From Actinotalea alkalitolerans (GTDB lineage Bacteria > Actinomycetota > Actinomycetes > Actinomycetales > Cellulomonadaceae), in the NCBI RefSeq assembly GCF_023369855.1, contig NZ_JAMBPP010000007.1, positions 47,477-111,476 of the forward strand: 64,000 nt of DNA, given 5' to 3'. Shown here one piece after another: positions 51,216 to 59,433 of this stretch. The notes below the pieces were generated by a model, which saw only the letters and a program-made list of their open reading frames with translations, was not told the origin of the DNA and did no database searches. A program made the position numbers and the translations under genes. Positions within the stretch are counted from its first letter, which is position 1. The number at the start of each line of letters is the position of its first letter.

Positions 51216-51415
51216 GTCCTCGATCCTGGCAGCGACCACCGACGTCCGGTAGAGCGCGCGGCGGTCCCGCGGCGCACGGCAGCGGAGACGCGAGCGGGTA
51301 CCGGGGCCGGGTCCTCCGGCGCCGGGCGGGCCACGCGCGGGCGGGCCTGGGCCTGCACGCGCTCCTGTCGGTAGGCGATCTCGGCGTCGAGCGCGGGTCC
51401 CCAGGTGATGGTCAT
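51197..51415 (-). CDS. Small hypothetical protein overlapping the LuxR-family gene
   Basis: 72 residues; ATG at 51415 with GGAGGAC 6 bases upstream. It begins MTITWGPALDAEIAYRQERVQAQA, an amphipathic helix, followed by a Pro/Ala/Arg-rich rest. Its last 19 bases overlap the start of the 972-residue regulator in another frame, so it may feed ribosomes to that gene. No domain is recognised. The strong ribosome site and helix favour a real gene; the C-terminal half looks less constrained. Confidence 0.5.
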   Translation of the reverse strand: MTITWGPALDAEIAYRQERVQAQARPRVARPAPEDPAPVPARVSAAVRRGTAARSTGRRWSLPGSRTWHVAR

Positions 51416-51574
51416 GTCGTCCTCCGGTGCGGCCTGCCGAGCGGTTCGCTCGGTGCTTCCACACTCGCCCTGAGGTGCCTTGCGGCACATCGGGAGGTTG
51501 ACCGGTGCGCAGGACCGGACCGGGCCGCGACCTGTCTGAGGTGCCTCAGACCGGACCGCCGGTACCGGTCGGAC

Positions 51575-51811
51575 CTAGATGACCTCGAGGCGACGGCTGC
51601 CCAGGGGGACCCGGAGGATCTCGCCGTCCCCGAAGTCGACGATCACGGCTTCGATGCCGTCCAACGCCACGACGCGACCCATGCCGTGGCGCTCGTGCGA
51701 GACACGGGCGCCGATGGGGATGGGGTCCGCGGGGAGCAACGCGCGCTCGCGGGCAGCGTTGAACGGACTGTTGGGCAGGTGCCGGCGTCTACCGGGGGGC
51801 GAGGAGGACAT
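51575..51811 (-). CDS. Small Tudor/KOW-like protein
   Basis: 78 residues; ATG at 51811 with AGGAGG further upstream. Residues 34-78 (ARVSHERHGMGRVVALDGIEAVIVDFGDGEILRVPLG) form a small beta barrel like the C-terminal Tudor-type domain of UvrD/PcrA helicases and CarD-type modules: a hydrophobic strand, GxG turn and basic strand. Such domains dock onto RNA polymerase or nucleic acid. Ends with a TAG stop. Function unproven. Confidence 0.7.
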   Translation of the reverse strand: MSSSPPGRRRHLPNSPFNAARERALLPADPIPIGARVSHERHGMGRVVALDGIEAVIVDFGDGEILRVPLGSRRLEVI

Positions 51812-51865
51812 CAGGACCAGTGTCCTCCTATCCGGGCCGTTCTGGAACCGCTCTCCGGTGAAGGT

Positions 51866-52138
51866 TTATCCGGCCGCCGCGCGACGGTCCCATCGGGCCC
51901 GTGCCTTGGCGGCCTCGACCTCGCGATCCTTGGCGGGCGCGGTGGTCACCAGCGCCTCGAGGAGGTGCCGGGTGAGGTGGGCGATCTCCTCGACCGCCCG
52001 GTCGAAGACCTCCTGGTTGGCCCGGGACGGCCGGGTGGTCCCGCTGACCTTGCGGACGTACTGCAGCGCCGCGGCGTGGACCTCGTCCGGGGTCGCCGCG
52101 GGCTCGAGGTTGTTCAGGGGGCGGATGTTGCGGCACAT
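51866..52138 (-). CDS. DUF2277 family protein
   Basis: 90 residues. The start MCRNIRPLNNLEPAATPDEVHAAALQYVRKVSGTTRPSRANQ matches the DUF2277 profile: an invariant Met-Cys-Arg-Asn start, the ALQ-VRKVSG helix and the RPS-N turn. Widespread in actinobacteria; function unknown. ATG at 52138 follows TACATT by 6 bases (leaderless), so the conserved Cys2 lies at the extreme N-terminus with no room for an upstream extension. Confidence 0.88.
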   Translation of the reverse strand: MCRNIRPLNNLEPAATPDEVHAAALQYVRKVSGTTRPSRANQEVFDRAVEEIAHLTRHLLEALVTTAPAKDREVEAAKARARWDRRAAAG

Positions 52139-52144
52139 GCTCCG

Positions 52145-52150
52145 AATGTA
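52145..52150 (-). promoter_or_regulatory. -10 hexamer TACATT, leaderless DUF2277 gene
   Basis: On the minus strand: TACATT, 6 bases, then ATG at 52138. Confidence 0.6.
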
Positions 52151-52218
52151 CGACGGCCTCCTGGTCGGTGGGGAGGGGCCTGTCGGTGCCGCACGTGATG
52201 ATGGCGGGGTGACCAGAG

Positions 52219-52836
52219 ATGACTGACCGCGGTGACGCGTCCTGGCCCCCGACGACGACGACCGTGGTCGGGGCCGACTGGTACGCCCGGGACATCTCGG
52301 GCGAGCATCACACCGGGGTGGCCTTCGTCGACGTCGACATGACCGAGGTGACCGGAGACGGCGCGACCTTCGAGGACTGCGCGTTCCGCAACGTCCGCTT
52401 CAACGCCTCGGTGCACCGGGACTCGGCCTTCACCGGGTGCGGCTTCGTGCGGTGCACCTTCTTCGACACCCGGTTCGAGCGGTGCAAGCTCGTGGGCAGC
52501 AGGTTCCAGGCGTGCACGATCAACCTGCTCACGGTCGTGGGGGGCAACTGGTCGTTCGTCGGCCTGGCCGGGGCGGACCTGCGGTCGGCGACCTTCACCG
52601 GGACGCGGCTGCGGGAGGCCGACCTGACCGGCGCGCAGTGCCAGGGCGGGACCCTGCGCGACCTGGACCTGTCCGGTGCCTGGTTCGAGCGGGCCGACCT
52701 GACCGGCTGCGACCTGCGCGGCAGCGACCTGTCGAGCCTGGACCCGCGCACCGTGGAGCTGCGAGGTGCGGTGGTGCTGGTCGACCAGGCGGTGGGGGTG
52801 GCCGAGCGGCTCGGGCTCGACGTCCGCGCCGAGTAA
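52219..52836 (+). CDS. Pentapeptide-repeat protein
   Basis: 205 residues. From residue 30 to 185 the chain follows the A(D/N)LxX five-residue rhythm (for example CAFRN-VRFNA, FTGCGFVRCTFFDTRFERC, ADLRSATFTGTRLREADLTGA), which builds a right-handed quadrilateral helix. Many Cys/Phe/Leu occupy the inward position. Family members include DNA mimics that protect gyrase (Qnr, MfpA), though most are uncharacterised. The C-terminal cap (AVVLVDQAVGVAERLGL) resembles that of McbG/Qnr-like proteins. Gyrase protection is only a possibility. Confidence 0.87.
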   Translation: MTDRGDASWPPTTTTVVGADWYARDISGEHHTGVAFVDVDMTEVTGDGATFEDCAFRNVRFNASVHRDSAFTGCGFVRCTFFDTRFERCKLVGSRFQACTINLLTVVGGNWSFVGLAGADLRSATFTGTRLREADLTGAQCQGGTLRDLDLSGAWFERADLTGCDLRGSDLSSLDPRTVELRGAVVLVDQAVGVAERLGLDVRAE

Positions 52837-52852
52837 GCGCCACGGGGCACGC

Positions 52853-52858
52853 TAGCGT
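52853..52858 (+). promoter_or_regulatory. -10 hexamer TAGCGT, leaderless oxidoreductase gene
   Basis: TAGCGT, 6 bases, then ATG at 52865. Confidence 0.6.
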
Positions 52859-52864
52859 CACCCC

Positions 52865-53863
52865 ATGGACAGGGTGCGGTGGGGGATCATCGGCGTCGGC
52901 GACGTCACGGAGGCCAAGAGCGGGCCCGGCTTCCGGCGGGCCGACCGGTCGGAGCTCGTGGCGGTCATGCGGCGTGACGGCGCGAAGGCGGCTGACTACG
53001 CCCGCCGGCACGGCGTGCCGCGCTGGTACGACGACGCGGACGCGCTCCTGGCCGACCCCGAGGTCGACGCCGTCTACATCGCCACCCCGCCCGACTCCCA
53101 CCGGCACTACGCCGTGCGGGCGGCCAGGGCGGGCAAGGCTGTCTACGTCGAGAAGCCGATGGCGCGCAGCGCCGCCGAGTGCGAGGCGATGATCGAGGCC
53201 TGCCGCACCGCGGGGGTGCCGCTCTTCGTGGCGTACTACCGCCGGGCCATGCCCCGGTTCGGAGTCGTCAAGGCCCTGCTCGACGACGGTGCGATCGGCA
53301 CGCCCCGCTCGGTGGTGGTGCGGACGCAGAAGCCCGCCGACCCGGCCGACCACGACCCGGCCGGGCTGCCCTGGCGGGTCCGGCCCGAGATCTCCGGCGG
53401 GGGGTACTTCGTCGACCTGGGATCCCACACCCTTGACCTCCTGGACCACCTCCTCGGGCCGGTCACCCACGTGACCGGCACCGCCGCGAACCAGGCGGGC
53501 CGCTACGCGGCCGAGGACCTCGTCACCGCGACCTTCCGTCACGCCTCAGGGGTCGAGGGGGTCGGGCTGTGGTGCTTCGACGCCCACGAGCACCAGGACG
53601 AGGTCGAGATCGTCGGGACGCACGGGTCGCTCAGGTTCTCCTCGTTCGGTCAGGAGCCGCTGCGACTGTCGAACGGTGACGGGACCCGGGAGATCGACGC
53701 TCCCTACCCGGACACCGTGCAGCTCCCGATGATCCAGTCCGTCGTGGACGCGCTGACCGGGCACGGCAGCTGTCTGAGCACCGGGGAGAGCGCGCTGCGC
53801 ACCGCCCGGGTCGTGGACACGCTGCTCGCCGAGTACCGGCAGCGCAGCAGCCTGGGAGCCTGA
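52865..53863 (+). CDS. Gfo/Idh/MocA-family oxidoreductase
   Basis: 332 residues. RWGIIGVGDVTEAKSG at residue 5 is the Rossmann site; VDAVYIATPPDSHRHYAV near 70-86 and GKAVYVEKPMARS near 94-106 contain the conserved EKP Lys. The C-terminal domain has the SGGGYFVDLGSHTLDLLDHLLG helix with the His used in catalysis. It is not closely similar to the other family member at 33674. Leaderless start. Acts on a sugar or polyol; identity unknown. Confidence 0.9.
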   Translation: MDRVRWGIIGVGDVTEAKSGPGFRRADRSELVAVMRRDGAKAADYARRHGVPRWYDDADALLADPEVDAVYIATPPDSHRHYAVRAARAGKAVYVEKPMARSAAECEAMIEACRTAGVPLFVAYYRRAMPRFGVVKALLDDGAIGTPRSVVVRTQKPADPADHDPAGLPWRVRPEISGGGYFVDLGSHTLDLLDHLLGPVTHVTGTAANQAGRYAAEDLVTATFRHASGVEGVGLWCFDAHEHQDEVEIVGTHGSLRFSSFGQEPLRLSNGDGTREIDAPYPDTVQLPMIQSVVDALTGHGSCLSTGESALRTARVVDTLLAEYRQRSSLGA

Positions 53864-53924
53864 CCCGGTGCAGGTCGCAGCGTCCGACTTCGGTCCGGGC
53901 GCCCGGACTGGTACACCTGTGGTC

Positions 53925-54209
53925 GTGAGCTTCGACGAGCCGGTCAGCGCGGGGTTGCGCGACGCCAAGGCCAACGCGCGGTCCACCCACTACACCGTGG
54001 GCGAGCTGCGGCAGGACCCGGACGGCACCGTGTGGCTCGAGTGCTCGTGCGGGACGACGCTGTCCAACGGTCCGACCTGGACCCTCGACGAGCACGTGCG
54101 GCTGCACCGCGCGGAGGCGAAGTACCTGGCGCTCTCCCAGGCCGCACCGCCCGGGATCCCCCGCCTGATCGACCTCGCCTGGCAGCAGCCCGGCCGTCCG
54201 ACCGCCTGA
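53925..54209 (+). CDS. Small protein with CxC and HxxxxH, possible metal site
   Basis: 94 residues from GTG at 53925; an in-frame GTG at 53868 would add 19 residues without conserved look, so the start is uncertain. WLECSCGTTLSNGPTWTLDEHVRLHRAE (residues 39-66) has Cys-x-Cys followed by a helix with two His (HVRLH), a plausible zinc site. The end is LIDLAWQQPGRP. It follows the oxidoreductase on the same strand and is convergent with the DUF5701-like gene (6 bp gap). No known family recognised. Confidence 0.65.
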   Translation: MSFDEPVSAGLRDAKANARSTHYTVGELRQDPDGTVWLECSCGTTLSNGPTWTLDEHVRLHRAEAKYLALSQAAPPGIPRLIDLAWQQPGRPTA

Positions 54210-54215
54210 CGCCCC

Positions 54216-54935
54216 TCAGCCCGCCGCGACCCGGTCGCGGGCCGACGCGGCGCCCAGCCACGTGTGCGGGTTGCGGTCCCAGCACCAGCCGAGCTTGGCA
54301 CGCCGGTCGCTGATCCAGACCGCGGGCACCCGCTGGTTGGTCGCACGGGAGCCCATCAGCGAGTAGCAGCGGTTGGGCCGCAGCATGTCGGGTCGCAGGA
54401 TCGTCAGGGCGACGCCCTCGGTGATCGTCAACGGGGTCCGTCCGGCCGCTCGTACGGCGAGCAGGGCGTCCTCGGGCCTGGTGCCGCAGTAGTTGCTGCC
54501 GGTGTCGATGCCGGTCAGCAGGTAGGCGCCGCCCCCGGGGACCTCGACCCCCGCGACATCGCGGTAGGTGGCCAGCTCCTCGCGATCGATCACGCTGACA
54601 CCGGTGCGGCCCGCGCGTCGCATGGCCGGTACCGCGTCGTTGAGGTCGTAGTCACCGGTGAGGACGAGCACGAAGGGGACGGCGTCGCCCCTGTCGGCCC
54701 CCGCGTCACCGGCGCCCGCGGCGGACTCCTCGACGAGGTCGGCCAGGGGGAGCAACGCGGACCGGAACGCCTGCCCGGTGACGCCGAGAAGCTCCGGCAG
54801 ACCGAGCGCGAGGTACACCTCCGTCTGGCGTCGCAGCTCGGTGCGAGGGTCCGCATCGAGGTCGACGGGCAGGTCCGGGGTCGCTGCGCGGACGGTCGGG
54901 AGGTCCGGGTCGACAGCGGTGATCGTGGTGGGCAC
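54216..54935 (-). CDS. DUF5701-like conserved protein
   Basis: 239 residues; GTG at 54935 with AGGAGC upstream. The C-terminal segment LMGSRATNQRVPAVWISDRRAKLGWCWDRNPHTWLGAASA is strongly patterned (Trp/Cys/Asn/His) and is what I associate with DUF5701, an actinobacterial family of unknown function. GGGAYLLTGIDTGSNYCGTRPEDAL in the middle is the other conserved part. An N-terminal Asp/Pro-rich region may be disordered. It resembles no enzyme I can name. Confidence 0.7.
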   Translation of the reverse strand: MPTTITAVDPDLPTVRAATPDLPVDLDADPRTELRRQTEVYLALGLPELLGVTGQAFRSALLPLADLVEESAAGAGDAGADRGDAVPFVLVLTGDYDLNDAVPAMRRAGRTGVSVIDREELATYRDVAGVEVPGGGAYLLTGIDTGSNYCGTRPEDALLAVRAAGRTPLTITEGVALTILRPDMLRPNRCYSLMGSRATNQRVPAVWISDRRAKLGWCWDRNPHTWLGAASARDRVAAG

Positions 54936-55069
54936 GGCTGCTCCTGGGGGTCGGGGTACGCCGCTCGGCGAACGGGCCCCTGGTCAACGTGGGGCGTGGA
55001 GCGGGAGTTCCGCGACGTCGCGCCGTGGCGGTGCACGATGTCGGCCGCAGGGCGTGGAACCCTGGGGCG

Positions 55070-55771
55070 GTGAGCACCAGCGCGCGCGACGCCGTCCGGG
55101 GTCGCGCCCCCGGACTCGTCCTGGACCGGACCTTCAGCGCGGTCCTGTTCGACATGGACGGGACGCTCATCTCCTCGATCGGCTCGGTGGTCCGTTCCTG
55201 GACACGGCTCGCCCAGGAGTTCGCGATCCCGGCGGAGCGGTTCGGGGACTTCCACGGGACGCCGGCACGTGCCCTGCTCGACCACCTCATGCACGACCGG
55301 ACGGCGAGCGAGCGGGCACGGGCCGTCGAGCGGGTCGAGGAGCTCGAGGTCGCGGATCTTGACGACATCGCGATCCTGCCCGGGGCGAGCCGCGCACTGC
55401 ACGCCGTGGACGCCCCGGGCCGGAGCGCCATCGTGACGTCGTGCACGCGCCGGCTCGCACAGGCCCGCCTGGTCGCGACCGGGCTGCCGGTGCCGCGTGT
55501 CGTGGTGACCGTGGACGACGTGACCCGCGGCAAGCCCGACCCCGAGCCCTTCCGGCTCGGCGCCGACCGGCTGGGTGTACGGCCGGAGGACTGCCTCGTC
55601 GTGGAGGACGCGACCGCGGGGGTCCAGGCGGGCGAGGCTGCAGGGGCGGCGACGCTGGCCTTGACCACCACCGCGGCCGACGGCCGGATCGAGGCGGATC
55701 TCGTGGTGCGCGACCTCTCGGCGGTCCGTCTGCTGCTGGTGCCCGACGGCGTCCGGGTCGAGCTGTGCTGA
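55070..55771 (+). CDS. HAD-IA hydrolase (sugar-phosphatase-like)
   Basis: 233 residues; GTG at 55070. VLFDMDGTLISSIGSVVRSW near residue 25 is motif I. IVTSCTRRLAQARLVATG near 120 is motif II, GKPDPEPFRLGADRLG near 150 is motif III, and CLVVEDATAGVQAGEAAG near 173 is motif IV. The family's beta-phosphoglucomutase/Gpp type cap lies between I and II. Members dephosphorylate glycerol-3-phosphate, 2-deoxyglucose-6-phosphate and similar. Different from the HAD-IA protein at 21280. Confidence 0.87.
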   Translation: MSTSARDAVRGRAPGLVLDRTFSAVLFDMDGTLISSIGSVVRSWTRLAQEFAIPAERFGDFHGTPARALLDHLMHDRTASERARAVERVEELEVADLDDIAILPGASRALHAVDAPGRSAIVTSCTRRLAQARLVATGLPVPRVVVTVDDVTRGKPDPEPFRLGADRLGVRPEDCLVVEDATAGVQAGEAAGAATLALTTTAADGRIEADLVVRDLSAVRLLLVPDGVRVELC

Positions 55772-55983
55772 GCGCGCACCTCGGTCAGGTGCCACGCCCG
55801 GGAGGTCCGGCAGGCGGTGGACAGGTGAGGCCTACCCTGGGGGCAGGGCACGTCGTCGTCCCTGCGGGAACCGGGCTTGAGGTCCGTCCTGGCGGGGTCG
55901 ACGCGCCAGGGAGGCCCTGATGGACCACCCTAGGGGGGTGTGGTGAGCCGATGGCGTGGTGTCGAGGAGACGAGGTGAGGTCC

Positions 55984-56484
55984 GTGAGCGGTGAGCATGC
56001 TCGTCGCACCTCCTCGGGCCGCACCCTCCGCCTCGTGCTCGGTGCCCAGGAGCCGCCACCGGAACCGCCCCCCTCGGAGACCGCCGGCGGGACGCAGGAC
56101 TCCGACGGCATCGTCCTTCCCTCGCAGCGCAGGTCAGTCGCCGTCGGTCGCCACTGGGTGGTGCAGAGCGCCGTCGGGCACGGTGTGACCGGGATGGCGA
56201 ACCAGGTCGTGGAGCTGCTCTCGAGCGAGCTGCTCGCCAACGCGGTGCTGCACGGTCCCGAGGGCGGGGCGATCGGGGTCCGGGTGCACCACGACTCCGG
56301 TGTCCTGCGGGTCTCGGTCGCGGACACGGGCGCGCAACCGCCGGTCGTGCTGCGTCAGGAGCCGACGGCGGCCAGCGGCCGGGGCATGGCGATCGTCGAG
56401 GCCATGGCGACCCGCTGGGGCGTCGAGGAGCACGGAGATGGCGGCAAGACGGTCTGGTTCGAGCTCGACCTCGACGACTTCTGA
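55984..56484 (+). CDS. HATPase_c domain protein, anti-sigma regulatory-factor type
   Basis: 166 residues from GTG at 55984 (GAGGTGAGG just upstream); in-frame starts at 55951 and 55975 are possible. A GHKL ATPase core occupies residues 55-165: VELLSSELLANAVLHGPEGG (N box, Asn and His), VSVADTGAQPP (G1 box, Asp) and SGRGMAIVEAMATRWGV (G2 box). Single-domain proteins like this act as Ser kinases and anti-sigma factors toward STAS antagonists such as the one at 20930, or are phosphatase-linked signalling partners. Pairing is inference. Confidence 0.83.
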   Translation: MSGEHARRTSSGRTLRLVLGAQEPPPEPPPSETAGGTQDSDGIVLPSQRRSVAVGRHWVVQSAVGHGVTGMANQVVELLSSELLANAVLHGPEGGAIGVRVHHDSGVLRVSVADTGAQPPVVLRQEPTAASGRGMAIVEAMATRWGVEEHGDGGKTVWFELDLDDF

Positions 56485-56490
56485 CCCACC

Positions 56491-58383
56491 TCAGGGCAGT
56501 GTCGTGACCGTCCGCACCGGTCCGGTGACTGTGCCCAGCGAGTTCGTGGCGACCAGCCGGTAGTGGTAAGTCCTGCCGGGGAGCAGGCCGTCGAGCCTGA
56601 ACGTCACGGTCTTCTCCCAGGTGAGCGCGTCGACCTGCTGCGGGACGGTGCTGCTGCCCAGCGCCGGGGACGTGCCCCACTCGAGCCGCGCGGAGGTGGC
56701 GAGCAGGTGGGGGTGGACCCCTACCCGCACGGTGGCCGAGGTGCGGGTGCGGTCCGCGCCCAGGGTGCCGGTGCTCGTCGGTGGGCCGTGGGTGTCGGTG
56801 ACCCGCGTCAGCACCGACGTCCCTGCCACGGTCGTCGCGGTGACCCGCCAGTAGACCCTCGACCCCACGGGCAGCCCGCTCGCGGTGTGGGTGACGTGCT
56901 TGGCGTAGGGGACGTCTGCGACGTCGATCACCGGGCTCGAGCTGCCGTAGCCGGTGGACGGGCCCCACTCGAACCGGACCGTGGCCGCGTGACCGTGCGG
57001 GTTCACCCAGGCGTTGAGCTGGATCGACGTCGCAGTGCGCTCCCGCTCGCTCGCGGTCAGGGTGGGCGCCGGCGCCGCCTGCACGGTGCGGCGGTCGACG
57101 TTGCTCGAACCGGTGGCGTCGGTCACGGTCAGCCGAGCCTCGTAGGTCCCCGCGGCGTAGGTGTGCGTGAGGTCCGAGGGTGGCTGGCCCTGTCCCGTCC
57201 GCACGGTCCCGTCGCCCAGGGCGAGGGACCAGCTCGTGATGCCGGAGCCGTTGCGCGAGGCCGTCCCGGTGCTGCCCGACGCGTCGAGGGTCAGGGTGAG
57301 CGGCGCGGTCCCGTGCGTGACCGAGGGGCGCAGCCACGCGTTGGCCCGGGCGTGGGCGGTCGATCGGGCACCTGCGTCGACGAAGCCCTGGAGGGACGTG
57401 GGGGTCGAGTCGACCCACCAGGCGCAGTTGCCGTGCGCGTGGAAGGCCACGACTGCCTTGACCTCGGGCCACCCGGCCAGGGTGGACATCGACTCGCGGT
57501 ACCAGTTGGCCTTGCGGGTCGAGGAGGTCGAGTCCTCGAACGAGCCCCACTCGGCGAGCATCAGGGGCTTGCCGCGCGCCTGACCCCAGGCCCGGAAGGG
57601 ACCGGCGATCTCCGACATGGGTCGCCAGCGGGAGGGGACACCGGTGGTGCAGGCGTTCCAGTTGTACGGGTCGAGGGCGAGCCAGTCCACGACGTCGTCC
57701 CCCGGGTAGTAGGCCTCGGCGCCCGCGGTGACCGCTGCGGCACCGAAGCTGCCCGGGGTCATCACCCAGGTCCACGCGACGTTGGTCGCACCCTCCTGGC
57801 GGAAGACCTCCACGAAGTGCCGCCACGCCGCACGGAACTCGGCGGGGGTCCCGTGCCCGGTGGCGTAGTCGGGCTCGTGGTGGAAGGTCAGGAAGACCGG
57901 CACCCCGAGGGAGCGCACCGCTGCGGCCTGCTCGCGGATGCGCGTGTCGTGGGCGCCCTGGGCGATCTGCGCCCAGGGGAGCCGGGTGCGGTCCTCCAGG
58001 GTCGGCTCGATCGAGAGCACGGGTGTCCGTCCGCGCTCGATCGTCCGGACCACCGGGTTCGGGGGCATCGGGGTGTCCCAGCGGACGTACCACCGCATCA
58101 GGTCGAGCTTGCGGCCGATGTCGGTCTCGAAGGCCGCGACGCTGCTCTCGGCGTCGCCCGCAGCACGGCCGGCGACGTGCGCACCGAAGAGCATCCCGCG
58201 GGCGGGGGTGAGCTGCTCCGACGCCGTGCGCGGGTCGGTCTCGCCGACCGAGCTCGCTGCGGCAGGGGATGCCTCGGCCGACGGGACGGTGAACGACCCC
58301 GCGGCGACCAGGGCCGCGGCCAGGGTCATGACGGTGGTGACCCGGACCCGCAGGGTCGTCGAGGGTGGGCGGACTGAGGGCAC
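56491..58383 (-). CDS. Secreted glycoside hydrolase, GH26-like, with PKD and fibronectin-like domains
   Basis: 630 residues; GTG at 58383 with CGGAGG upstream. Signal peptide: about 40 residues ending SAEASPAAA. The catalytic (beta/alpha)8 domain spans about residues 48-330: FHHEPD holds probable acid/base Glu170 and LAEWGSFE the nucleophile Glu278, the spacing seen in family 26 beta-mannanases. A PKD-like domain (about 345-425) and two fibronectin-III-like repeats (about 430-620; NPHGHAATVRFEWG and HPHLLATSARLEWG are their matching strands) follow. Likely acts on mannan or a related beta-glycan outside the cell; exact substrate not decided. Confidence 0.85.
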   Translation of the reverse strand: MPSVRPPSTTLRVRVTTVMTLAAALVAAGSFTVPSAEASPAAASSVGETDPRTASEQLTPARGMLFGAHVAGRAAGDAESSVAAFETDIGRKLDLMRWYVRWDTPMPPNPVVRTIERGRTPVLSIEPTLEDRTRLPWAQIAQGAHDTRIREQAAAVRSLGVPVFLTFHHEPDYATGHGTPAEFRAAWRHFVEVFRQEGATNVAWTWVMTPGSFGAAAVTAGAEAYYPGDDVVDWLALDPYNWNACTTGVPSRWRPMSEIAGPFRAWGQARGKPLMLAEWGSFEDSTSSTRKANWYRESMSTLAGWPEVKAVVAFHAHGNCAWWVDSTPTSLQGFVDAGARSTAHARANAWLRPSVTHGTAPLTLTLDASGSTGTASRNGSGITSWSLALGDGTVRTGQGQPPSDLTHTYAAGTYEARLTVTDATGSSNVDRRTVQAAPAPTLTASERERTATSIQLNAWVNPHGHAATVRFEWGPSTGYGSSSPVIDVADVPYAKHVTHTASGLPVGSRVYWRVTATTVAGTSVLTRVTDTHGPPTSTGTLGADRTRTSATVRVGVHPHLLATSARLEWGTSPALGSSTVPQQVDALTWEKTVTFRLDGLLPGRTYHYRLVATNSLGTVTGPVRTVTTLP

Positions 58384-58706
58384 GGTGACCTCCGAGAGGT
58401 GGCGCGCGGCGACCCGCGGCGCGATGGCGTGGACGGCGACGGAAGATGACCGCTGCGACCGGCCGGGGTCACCCGCCGTCGGGTGCCGGTCTGGTCGCGC
58501 GCTGGTCAAGGGGTGCTACGACTCATCGCCGGCCCGGGCCCGTACCTGAGGTGTCCGACCGGGTGGTTCGGTGCCGGGACCCCTAGGGGAGTCTGCGTGC
58601 GAACCGGGGTCGGGTCAGGGCTCATCCCGGAGGTGCGCGCCGTCCGGCCGCGGCAGGGTGGTGGTGTCCGGACCGGACCGCCCGACCCATCGACCAGGAG
58701 AAACCC

Positions 58707-58946
58707 GTGAGCATCCAGGACAGCTTCACCCGTCAGGGCCTCGTCCGGCCCCGTGACGGACGTGTCATCGCCGGCGTCTGCGCGGGGGTCGGTCGCCGGC
58801 TGGGACTCGAGCCGTGGCCGACGAGGTTCCTCTTCCTCCTGCTGCTGCTCGTGGTGCCGGGCAGCCCGATCCTGATCTACCCGATCCTGTGGATCCTCAT
58901 GCCGAACGAGCCGACCCAGGTGACCTGGGACGTGCCACGCGACTGA
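58707..58946 (+). CDS. PspC-domain membrane protein
   Basis: 79 residues; GTG at 58707 with AGGAG upstream. RPRDGRVIAGVCAGVGRRLGLEPWPTRFLFLLLLL is the PspC pattern: a GVCxGxGxxLG turn followed by a membrane helix, then YPILWILMPNEP. In several bacteria PspC-type proteins sense envelope stress; small actinobacterial versions are membrane proteins of unknown target. No other phage-shock gene lies nearby. Confidence 0.9.
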   Translation: MSIQDSFTRQGLVRPRDGRVIAGVCAGVGRRLGLEPWPTRFLFLLLLLVVPGSPILIYPILWILMPNEPTQVTWDVPRD

Positions 58947-59003
58947 GGTCGTGGCCACGGCCGAGGTGCGCGGCCCCGCGGGCGCGTCCAGGTCGCGCGG
59001 GGA

Positions 59004-59201
59004 TCAGGACGCGTGGCTGAGCTCGGAGAGGGCTCGCGCCGGGGCGAACTCGGGGGGCGGACCGCCGAAGAAGCAGCGGCACGCACCGTCGAGGTGGAGG
59101 AAGCCGGTGGAGGGCCGCGCTGCGCACGGGACGGCTGCATCGGTGAGGTCGTGCTCTGAGGGGTGCATCAGGACCTCCGGGTCCGCGTTGACCGCTTCCA
59201 T
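59004..59201 (-). CDS. Small hypothetical protein
   Basis: 65 residues, MEAVNADPEVLMHPSEHDLTDAAVPCAARPS... Third codon positions are almost all G or C, as in real genes here. It holds three Cys and the string CRCFFGGPPPEF, which matches nothing I know. No ribosome site precedes ATG 59201. Might be a small redox or metal protein, or not a gene. Confidence 0.45.
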   Translation of the reverse strand: MEAVNADPEVLMHPSEHDLTDAAVPCAARPSTGFLHLDGACRCFFGGPPPEFAPARALSELSHAS

Positions 59202-59433
59202 ACCAGAACATTCGGCACGGCGGTGGCGTTCCTGAGGGGTTGGCCGCGAGGGATGGTCGCGATCCCACGCAGGTCACCCGTCGGGACGGGCTCCGGTCCG
59301 AGCGCCTCGCCCGGCCCCGGGCGTGCGACGTCCGGTCCGGCCGAGCAGACTGTGAGCTCCGGCCGGGTGGTCGGTGGCCCGCCCGGACCCGAGGGCGGCA
59401 CCTCCTGGCCGGGCGCGGACGAGGAGGAGCACC

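Noticed and set aside
55925..55942. ACCAC...GTGGT dyad with a CCCTAGGGGGG centre before the HATPase gene
   Set aside because: Only five paired bases around a G-rich stretch; expected by chance at this GC content.
55832..58093. A 753-codon minus-strand frame offset from the GH26-like gene
   Set aside because: Same strand, wrong frame; product is Arg/Pro/Gly-rich without motifs.
59004..59201. WhiB-like iron-sulfur regulator
   Set aside because: Only three Cys, wrong spacing, and no GVWGG-type turn.
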